Both the position numbers and the translations under genes were made by a program. A DNA stretch of 64,000 bases from Pleurotus djamor. Lineage: Eukaryota; Basidiomycota; Agaricomycetes; Agaricales; Pleurotaceae. Shown in pieces: positions 55,933-64,000 of this stretch. Numbering within the stretch: the stretch's first letter is position 1; every line of letters begins with the position of its first letter. The notes below the pieces were generated by a model. It ran no database searches. It had not been told where the DNA came from and was given only the letters and a program-made list of their open reading frames with translations. The DNA lies in the NCBI GenBank assembly GCA_029747585.1, contig JAPEVF010000026.1:1-64000 (forward strand). Reading direction: 5' to 3'.

Positions 55933-57576
55933 TCATAGTTCGTCTGAGCCTGGATGTGTTGACCCCATTCCATGGAAAGCCTCGAGTAGCTCTGTAGATA
56001 AGCGAGAAAGGTCAAATGAAAGTCTGGGATAGATAACGACGATAAAGGACTGACTCTTTTTGGTCTGTGACGATATTTCTATCGGTAGAACAACGTTGTA
56101 TTCGACGAACAGGTCGCCAAATGCTTCATGGCGCTGGTGTATAGGGAGACCTTCACCCTCTATTTTTTGAACGAAACCTAACAATTGCATATGAGTCTCA
56201 AAGCACATGACTGGGAGGAGGGGACTGGGTGAGTCCACGCACCAGGCTGAGTAACGCCTTGTCGCAGTAGTCTCACAGTATGGCCGTCTAGATGTGTCAA
56301 ATTGCGGTCAAATCCAAGAAGGGCCTAGCAGGTGAAAATTAATCGATGGGGAATTGAAGGGGTGTTGGGTTATGATACGAACCTCATCAATCCCAATAGT
56401 TTCTTTCCAGTACAGACTGCTTTCCTTTCGCTTCCAGCCCCCCTTCTCCTTCCGACTACGCACTCTCAAAACCACGTCTCCAGCTTCCCAGTCAGGGCTC
56501 TCGTCACCTTCTCCCTCGAACACGACTTCATGTCCTTCCGGCATACCAGCCTCGACCTCCAAAGTCAAGTGCGCCGTATGGTCCACCACCTTGGATCCAC
56601 CACAGTGAGGACATATTTTCTTGATGATTTTGCCTCTGCCGTGACATTCGTTGCAAGTAACTTGCGATTGGGCGAACATGCCAGGGAATATTTGTTGTTT
56701 GACGACCTTGACACCTGAACCACCACAGCCAGTACATGTGTGGATGTCACCGTCAGAAGCAGCTCCCGAGCCGCGACAGTGGTCGCAGAGTATTTGTTTC
56801 TTGATCATGAACTAGGTTGGGATAAGTATAGGATGGAGTATGAGCGTAGATGAAATTTGGCATACGTCGATGCTTGCGCCCGTGTAGATGTCAGACAGTT
56901 GAACCTCGAATTCCGTGAGCGAGGTAGGTCCTCTTCGTGTTTGTTCAGCGCGTTCTATTAGGCCACGTTAAGTTGAATCCGGAATATTTGGGAAGGGACC
57001 AACATACGTCCGAAGAAGTTGGAGAACATGTCGAATGGGTTTGCCTGCTGCTGGCCACCTTCATGAGCCTTTAGACCTTCCTAAAGAGGGTGCGGAAAGT
57101 CAGTCAGAAAAACTCCAAGTTGGGTGCCGATGACGAACCTCGCCATATCTGTCGTATATTTGACGTTTCTAGGGAGAGATTAAGCGGCCTATACACCTAG
57201 AGGGGGAAGAGATGCTCACTTGCGAGTCAGATAGCACTTCATAGGCTTTACGCTAGTTCAGTCATCATGTGTAAGACCCCCCAGGATAACCCGAGCTTAC
57301 CATGGGCAATTTCGACAAACTTGTCTTCCGCTCCGGGACTCTTGTTCTTGTCGGGATGATATTTACGACTTAGTCGCTTATAGGCCTTTCTTATGTCTTG
57401 TTCTGAGGCTGATCTATCCACTTTAATTTTGTTAGTGATACACGACTCCGATTCATGAGAGTCCCCTGGATATAGAAACTATTCTACTCACCATCTAGCA
57501 CTTTGTAGAGGTCGGCGGCGGCGACGAGAGTCACCAAGACAAATATAAGAAGTAGAGCATGCATAGGCGAGATCAT
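55933..57576 (-). CDS. SCJ1: ER-lumenal Hsp40/DnaJ co-chaperone
   Basis: J-protein of the ER lumen that stimulates BiP/Kar2. Multi-exon minus-strand gene from ATG at 57576 (signal peptide [17 protein letters not shown]) to the stop at 55933. The J domain reads [40 protein letters not shown] with HPD, then [13 protein letters not shown]-like stretch ([12 protein letters not shown]) is followed by four zinc-finger repeats: [36 protein letters not shown]. The C-terminal domains include [20 protein letters not shown] and [20 protein letters not shown]. It ends SDEL, a plausible HDEL/KDEL-type retrieval signal. At least eight exons. The promoter is shared head-to-head with the gene at 57865. Confidence 0.9.
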
Positions 57577-57864
57577 GACGCAAAGGATATGACTGGGAGC
57601 ATAAAAGGAGTGAAAGAAAAAGGAACGTCGAGGAGATAGAGTTGTGCTTGCAATGGTGACACGTACAAGCCTGGACACGTAGCGTATCAGCCACGTGATG
57701 TGACGTCGGTCCATGGACCCTGATAGTGATCGGCGAGGAACGTGATCCCCAACCGTCCTACAGAAGTCCAACGATTGTTTGTTTTGCTCATCCATGACTC
57801 TATGTTGCCTCGAATACGCACATCGCAGATCCTAAAGAGAGCCTCGAGCTCAAAATGCTCTAGG

Positions 57865-59279
57865 ATGAACTACTCGTCCAAAGTTCAAGGTGGGTTTGGT
57901 CGTGTGCAACTTTGATACCCGAAACTCACCACTGGTTCCAGCATTTCCTTTCGTTGTATCCAAACGCCAGATTATAAGGACGCTTGCACCGGCGGCCTCG
58001 CTTTTTTCACTCAAATTTACTTTCCGTGACTTGCTGGGAGTGGTCTTCTCAGGTCTGCGTGGCCAACCACCAATACCGCTTCGAATACAACCGGTTTACT
58101 TTCCCGGCTGGTATATTGATGCGGAAATGCAAGGCTCAGTATGGCTCAAGCACCAAGGCAAAGAATCTCAAGTGAGTGTGCTGAGAAGTCCGTTCAAGCG
58201 TTCAGACGATGAGCTGAACCTAACTTCGACCCGGTAGCGCTCAGCTACCGTGAACATGGCTAGATCGTATGTTTAGATTGTGTTTGCCTCCATCTATTTC
58301 TTCCTGACCGAGCTATAAAGGTACCTACCTGGTACGGGCGCCCCCTGCACCACCTAGGACGGACATCCTAATCCACCGTTTCGCTTCTTCAGGCTTCCCA
58401 TTCGAACCGATATGTCGTCTATCGCTTGCCGCGCCGAAGATAGAAAAAGTCAGGAGTCTTCCTTTCTCCAATGGGATGGCTGCGGTTGATGGTGAAGAAG
58501 TAGCGTGCATGCCATACACGATATCTCCAGCGTCCCTTCTCAACATAGCTAAAACACTTCCCGAGTCGAAATGTTCGCTAGACGACATGTGCTTTGACCC
58601 TGCTTCATTACAACCAAACTTTGTAAGTCTTTGAGCGAAACATCTCCACGAGTGCTACTCACGCGTGCAACAGGTGGCCGCTTACCCCGTCCTCTTCCCC
58701 CTCTACATCGTCCAGTACGAACTCAGCGAGGGGCTAGCTTCAATGCTGGAACCGGGCGCGACCCTCCAAATCGTCGTCGAAGCACATGTTCGCAATGTTG
58801 GTCACACTCTCATCTTTTCCCTCTTTTTGCCCTCGAATGTTGACCTTCTGTGTTGGCAGGGCCGAATCTCCGTTTATCCGGCTTTACCTCCAGACCTCCC
58901 GCCCATTATCGATTTCCTAGGCCACGAGGTCACACATATGAGAGATATCGCGCCCCGCACCTTTGCGTCGTGCGACTCCGACCCCTCGACCACCCTCAGT
59001 TCATCATACGACAACTCCTTCCCTACCTTCCAAATGAAAGTGTCCCAATGGTTGAACGGACTCATACGGCATCCTGGATCAGCGCAGCAGTTGTCTCTGG
59101 CTTCTGGCATTCCGTGGGACGAAGACAGCGCGGAGGGGAAGAAGTTTTGGGACCAGAGCTGGATCCGTCGATGGGATTTGGACGATGTCAAAGCTAACAG
59201 GGCGTTTCTCCTTGACCCACGTCCTGATCGGCAACAACCTGAGTGGTGGACAGGTTGGACGTCTCAGGAGACCCTATAA
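57865..59279 (+). CDS. Uncharacterised multi-exon protein, divergent from SCJ1
   Basis: Start MNYSSKVQ at 57865 with a donor at 57890; exon 2 from 57942 gives AFPFVVSKRQIIRTLAPAAS, LFSLKFTFRDLLGVVFSG, and VYFPGWYIDAEMQGSVWL. Middle exons read GFPFEPICRLSLAAPKIEK, YTISPASLLNIAKTLPESK and MCFDPASLQPNF. An exon near 58675 gives VAAYPVLFPLYIVQYELSE, then the long C-terminal exon (SQWLNGLIRHPGSAQQLS, WIRRWDLDDVKANRAFLL) ends SQETL. The basic, hydroxylated N-terminus could be a mitochondrial presequence. The alternation of clean exons suggests a real conserved fungal gene; I cannot name the family. Exons between 58170 and 58380 are uncertain. Confidence 0.6.
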
Positions 59280-59556
59280 TCGATGCATGACCGTGTAGTT
59301 ATCACTGAATATACTCTAATTCGATTGCTTACCTTTCGCCTTTTCTTTGTTTCTTATTTACCTTTGTTCACTTTTAGGATAGTACTCATCGCACTCCTCT
59401 ACATTGACGTCGTGCCTGATGGCAGTATGACAGTACCTAGGTACCGCATGCAGTGGGTTCGCATACAGAGGTACTAGGCCGTAACCTAAACAACACCGAT
59501 GCCCCTTGAGGCACCCTTCAACACTACTGACCAGGCACTGTTCGTTCTTGTTGGAT

Positions 59557-59563
59557 TATAAAG
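59557..59563 (+). promoter_or_regulatory. TATA box of small protein member 4
   Basis: TATAAAG 151 bp upstream of the ATG at 59714, the same element as in the promoters of members 1 and 2. Confidence 0.45.
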
Positions 59564-59713
59564 TCAGATGGCTCTGGGTCGAACGAGCATCAAACACTCC
59601 TCCCTTCCAAAGCAGTAAGGACTCTTTCCTTCATTTCGCTAAGAATATATCGCTAATATGTTTCCGCCTCGCAGTATCACAGTCAACCTCACTGATCACA
59701 TAGCCGTCAAGCC

Positions 59714-59983
59714 ATGGTCTGGATATCAAACAAATCCTCCACCTCGATCTCGGTATGGATCACCAACAACTCGGAGGGTTCTTCAAACTGGTTCGACATC
59801 CACAATGGAATCGTCGAAAGTGTTACTACAAACCAATGGAATCGAAAGGGGACTGAGAAGGCTCACGTTCGGTATCGCGAACGAACCTTGATATTTTCCG
59901 TTGAACCCGACTACCACGTAGATGTGACGGATTCAGGCGTAACTGTTTTTAAACCTTTGGAGACTACGATGTACTTCCAGTGA
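59714..59983 (+). CDS. Small NKS-type protein, member 4 (diverged)
   Basis: 89 residues, single exon, ATG at 59714. It keeps the N-terminal signature VWISNKSSTSISVWITNNS, the aromatic SSNWFDI, and TNQWNRKGTEKAHVRY. Instead of TIK-NGK it has RERTLIFSVEPD, then VDVTDSGVTVFK and a C-terminal MYFQ. It is the most distant member and lies about 4.6 kb from the others in the opposite direction, so it split off before the segmental duplication. Function unknown. Confidence 0.68.
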   Translation: MVWISNKSSTSISVWITNNSEGSSNWFDIHNGIVESVTTNQWNRKGTEKAHVRYRERTLIFSVEPDYHVDVTDSGVTVFKPLETTMYFQ

Positions 59984-60474
59984 TCCAGTGATCACGAATG
60001 AATTCCACATCTTTGACGGACTATTGTGGACGTGGACATTCCACGCAGTCCATACAAAACTTTCAATTTTTATGACATTTGAGGATACCAAATGTGGTAC
60101 ATCTACACAAGACTTCTAGGATCGGCTCCCTGGAAGCGTGTAAAAATGTGCATTCCAGGAAGCACTTGCATTTATAGCTCCAAGAAAGTGAAAGGGAAAA
60201 CAAACGACAAAAAANGCAAACGACAACTAGTAGGCCCAACGGAATACGACAAGGGAAGGCGATGGGTTGGAGAGGGATGTGATGTACGGGGAATAATTAA
60301 GCGTCATGCATGCAAGAGACCCTTGTTCTAGATATGAAGGGAGGGATGGTCGTGACTGAGATGTATGTATGAATGGTGTATGTAGTACGGAAGAGGGAAG
60401 CGCAAAGGGGGGGTGGGGTGTTTGAAGTTCGTGAGGGGGTTTTCATGAAAGATAACATCGATACGTTAAAGCGT
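59984..60474. other. Intergenic region, convergent 3' ends
   Basis: About 490 bp between member 4 (plus) and the MFS gene (minus). Only short A-rich and G-rich runs; no feature recognised. Confidence 0.4.
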
Positions 60475-62535
60475 TTACTCCGGGGTAGCACGTCTTGACT
60501 TTCCTCGGATATAAGCACCGTATCGGTAGAAGAGGAATGGGATAGGGAAAACAGCAAGCGAGATGAAAGCAAAGATAGAAGCTGCCCAACCATTACCGAG
60601 GTTGTGATACATTGGAACTAGAGGGGGAAAATGGAATCAGTTACGCTGTACCACCGAACAATGTTAATATCGCTTACCAATGAATAGAGGGATGGCGGCA
60701 CCCATTCCACTACGAACGACCGTCTTACTCGCAAGAACGGAAGCGACGTACGCCGGGAAACTGTCGATCAAGTAGGCATTGGCGGAGAAGTATATGATAA
60801 CCATTCCAAAGCTATAAATAACACAAACAGAGCATTAACACCGCATCGCTCAAGAAGATGAAACAACCTGAAAAACTTACCCGAAGAGAACACCAGAAAC
60901 ACAGATACCCACCCATTTGCCGCCTTCAGGGGGAACAAATGGAGGCGACGTCCAGCCCATCATGAACAGAGCGATGACAGGGAAGGGAGCACCAATCATC
61001 ATACCAACCAAACGATCCTCTGGTAGACCTTTGTTGCCCCTCGCGCGGTAGTTCTTCACGTAGGACTTTTCAAGAATGGGCGTAACAACCAAGGCGAAGG
61101 CAACACCGATTAGGACCGAGATGAAGGTCAAACCGATCTTGCCATCATCCCAGCCCCATCCTTCACCGAAAATGACGGGGAAGGAGAAGAAGAAGCCGTA
61201 AAGCAGACCGTAAATGATGGAAATGTAGAGGGACATAAGGAGGAGGATGGGTTCGGTGACGAGCATCGTGAATGGACGAACAAGAGTATCGATGAGCAGC
61301 TCGGAGAATGGTGGTCGAGACAGCTCTTGTTGGGTGAAGATGTTGGGGTTTCCGGTTTCCTTGCGCATTTTTTCGGCCCTCTTGCGGAGAAGGACAGGCG
61401 CAAATGTTTCGGGCAGAGTGAAGATGAATAGAGTCCTAAAGTGTAACGGTCAGCTCAGCTTTCAGTAGCGAGACATGGATTCACATACATCACACCGGCA
61501 AAGATCATGTTGACCCAGATGATCCATCGCCAGCCGACGGTTTCACCAATGAAGCCACCGACGAGAGGACCTAGGACCGGTCCACCGTAGGGTGCGGCTG
61601 CGAACAGGGCACTAATGAAAAGAAGCCGTCAGGATCGTGTACGAGATGAAACTTAAAATCAACGAACATAGCAAGTCCTCGTTCATCGTTATCCCACACG
61701 TCAGAAATAGCACCACCAGCCAACGTCAACGGAGCACTAGCGAAAAGACCGCAGATGAACCGACAGACGAGCAGCGTTCCGGTGTTCTTGGCAAGTGCCA
61801 CGGGGATATTGAAAACTGAAAGAAGTTGATTAGATGAGGCTTGATGAGATGTTCGAAGGAAGAGTTACTCACTGACGTAGAGCACCATGGGTACGGTCCA
61901 TAGAGGTCGTCTGCCGTAAAGCTCTGACAATGGACCAATGACAAGAGGGCCGATGCTGAAGATAAACGATAAGCATACGATGAACTGAACAACCACGAGA
62001 GAAGCATTTACCCGAAACCACAGACCATCAAACTGACAGTCAAAGCAACAACCGGTGTACCAATGTGGAATTCATCTTGAATGTCACCGAAGTCACCAGT
62101 AATGACTGAACTACCGAAGGCGACACAAAGGACAGAGATGGCAAAGACGGCAGTGAGGTACCATCGGTAGAGCTTCGACCAGTTACGAGGATCTTCAGGA
62201 TCGTTCTCTTTCCATACGACGAGCTGGATAGTTGGCGAACCCTTCTCAAGGTTATCACTGGATTGCGTTACTGATGGAGGGAGACCCTGCTGTTCCGTGA
62301 TACCCTTCTGGACCTCGAAGGGCATAGGAACGAGACCCGTTGGCGAGGTCTGTCTGTATTCGCCAGTGAGACCGAACTTTTCAACTTCGGTTGTCTGCTC
62401 GGGGTAGGAAAGATCTGGGCTCTGTGGGTCATGGGAGGGAGGGAAGCGGCCTTCATTTAGAGTTGGTGTGCGAGACAGTTGTGCACTGGGAGGGACTGTC
62501 TCAGCCGCCTCAAAGGATGATGAAGAGCCAGCCAT
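60475..62535 (-). CDS. MFS transporter, DHA1 drug:proton antiporter type
   Basis: Minus-strand multi-exon gene from MAGSSSSFEAAETV at 62535 to a stop at 60475. A long hydrophilic N-terminus ends in the sequence ENDPEDPRNWSKLYRWYLTA, which marks fungal multidrug and polyamine-type MFS proteins. Membrane segments include AVFAISVLCVAFGSSVI, VALTVSLMVCGFGIGPL followed by the motif GPLSELYGRRPLWT, and CGLFASAPLTLAGGAISD. The second half has EPILLLMSLYISIIYGLLYG, FSFPVIFGEGWGW, LTFISVLIGVAFALVV, IALFMMGWTSPP and ISLAVFPIPFLFYRYGAYI. Twelve helices are likely. It probably exports small molecules at the plasma membrane; the substrate is unknown. Confidence 0.88.
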
Positions 62536-64000
62536 TGGAGAAGGAGGAGAAAGGTGCGAGGGGAGTTGGGGCACCAGTAATGGGGGCAGAAGAGGACGAA
62601 GAAAATAAAAGGGAAAAAGTGCAGAAGAATAGAGAATTTCGCGTCCTTTATATATCTCTGCCGTATGAGGCGGGCATGCGGGAACGGCAAGGAAGAACTG
62701 TGTAGCATCTTGATGATGAGGTTTAAGGATAGAGCGACTCAGGCGTCGGCAGCATGCTGGCTTATCATCCTGGATATGATAGGATGACAGACTGGGTAAC
62801 CGCACTGCGGAACAGATTTGAAGCGAGGGTGTCTACGAGATCCCTCAGATACGCATGTTCCCGTGCTTCGACAACAAACACGAAAAAACCCTCTGGAAAG
62901 TCGTCCAATCCGATCGCTTCCGCTTGGCAAAAGCTCGGTTAGCACTGTCTGGTCCATTTCCAGAGGATTTTGGAATTGTGGTCCCGAGTGACGTCTCCTG
63001 ATGCCCTAAGCCGCCCGTGGACAAGCTTCTGAACAGCTTCTGAGGTTGATGTGATGTGAGTCTATTCGGGGTGCAGTTATGCGAGGAGCTATACCAGTTC
63101 CATTCTAGCACAACTTGTGACGAAGGGGGTCGAGGTATTCCGGGCAATGGCCAAGGAAGAGAAAGGGGCGAGCTCGGATCGGAGGCTTCCTCGCGTGTGT
63201 CCCACGCCTCCCTCGGTTCAGGGTTCCCACGGCACTCTAACTCCGCACTCTCCCCGAAGCCTCATAGCAGGTCGCGTCAATATAGCGCGCAAGTCACCCA
63301 AAACTATAGCGATCCAATGAACGGAAGGATCAATCAGAAGAAGAATCACAACCTTAAGAGAAATGAATGCATCATAGATGACTCACAGGCAGTAATTTTA
63401 GAGATGGCCGAGTTGTGCTGAGATGTTTGCGAATTGGTGAAGCCGGTCCGTTTTAGGTTTCGAGGGTAGTGGTCTTGCGAAAGCAACCCTGCATGACGTA
63501 GGAGCAGTCCATCAAGTTCAACTGCAATGCCGGCGGTCTGCGGTAAGACACTGAACACCAAGCACCTGAACCTGAACCTTGCTCTACCAAGCCCGCCAAA
63601 ACCGGACGAATTCAACTGAATTCCACCGAAACGACCAAGGAATCGCAGTGGGCGTAGTCCCCGGGGAGATGAACGCCGTGGTATGTTTACCTGAAGAGTT
63701 GGAGTCCGCTCCTGCTGCTCTCACAAGGTAAGTCAACCCTGCAAATTGGGTGCTCATCGTAGGCACCTTCCAGCAAGTCACAAGGTAGGATACTTGCGAC
63801 ATGGAGCAGAGGAACCTCCGGGCATCTCGCGAACTCCTCCGTAGGTCGAGGCTGGTAATGCGGCGCTGTGGTGCTGATGATCAAACACGGCTTTGTAGGC
63901 GACGCACGAAGAGGCAAACAGCTAGAACAGCAACGGCGATGATTTGACTGATGGTGCTAAGAGGAAATTGGCAATATTGCGCACGTAATGTACGCAATGC
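62536..64000. other. Right end of window, no recognised gene
   Basis: The first part is the promoter and leader of the MFS gene (a TATATAAA-like TATATATC sits near 62650). Frames at 63056-63421 and beyond show no family resemblance. A gene reaching in from the right cannot be excluded. Confidence 0.35.

Noticed and set aside
57484..57795. Longer N-terminus for the DnaJ gene, starting at 57795
   Set aside because: The extra residues are Arg/Ser-rich and precede a perfect signal peptide at 57576; the shorter start fits an ER protein.

Overview
The window is a stretch of a filamentous basidiomycete genome, most likely an Agaricomycete. Genes are split by many short introns (about 49-80 bp, GT..AG). 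Several families are ones typical of mushrooms: DUF6534-type membrane proteins, BTB/POZ and F-box paralogues, a WSC-domain protein and a GH105 pectin enzyme. Single-base Ns are scattered through it, densest at 13.7-18.4 kb and often beside homopolymers, so some apparent frame breaks may be assembly errors.

Layout. 1-5.0 kb: a tandem duplication in which DUF6534 membrane-protein pieces alternate with two BTB/POZ genes. 5.0-8.5 kb: no confident gene; one possible unknown two-exon gene at 6.36-6.80 kb and an imperfect inverted repeat at 7.56-8.36 kb. 8.5-11.7 kb: a p24/Erv25 secretory cargo receptor, then a secreted GH105 unsaturated rhamnogalacturonyl hydrolase that needs one GC-AG intron. 12.1-16.5 kb (minus): a large protein joining a membrane domain to WD40 repeats. 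17.4 kb (minus): the U6 spliceosomal RNA. 17.7-20.4 kb: a purine-skewed non-coding tract. 20.4-21.8 kb (minus): a disordered conserved-looking protein. 21.8-28.1 kb: long stretch with no recognisable gene. 28.1-31.4 kb (minus): a small unknown protein, a calcineurin-like phosphoesterase, and a decayed, interrupted copy of that phosphoesterase. 31.6-35.4 kb: a bestrophin-like channel gene head-to-head with an unknown membrane protein. 35.6-36.0 kb: a Tc1/mariner-type MITE with TA target duplication.

37.9-43.6 kb holds primary metabolism: KGD2 (E2 of 2-oxoglutarate dehydrogenase, minus), a two-WSC secreted protein (plus) and homoserine dehydrogenase HOM6 (plus). 43.6-46.9 kb: two tandem F-box paralogues (minus). 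46.9-49.8 kb: a mobile element with long (about 0.8 kb) inverted arms, subterminal GAAACAYTT repeats and repeated exon-like cassettes. 50-60 kb: a family of about 90-100 residue single-exon proteins (four intact, one broken), expanded by a roughly 2 kb segmental duplication. Between them lie an ER Hsp40 (SCJ1-like, ending in SDEL) and a divergent conserved-looking gene. 60.5-62.5 kb (minus): an MFS transporter. 62.6-64 kb: nothing recognised.

The genes form no operon or metabolic cluster. The most unusual parts are the small-protein family at 50-60 kb with its duplication history, and the adjacent inverted-arm element with exon cassettes.
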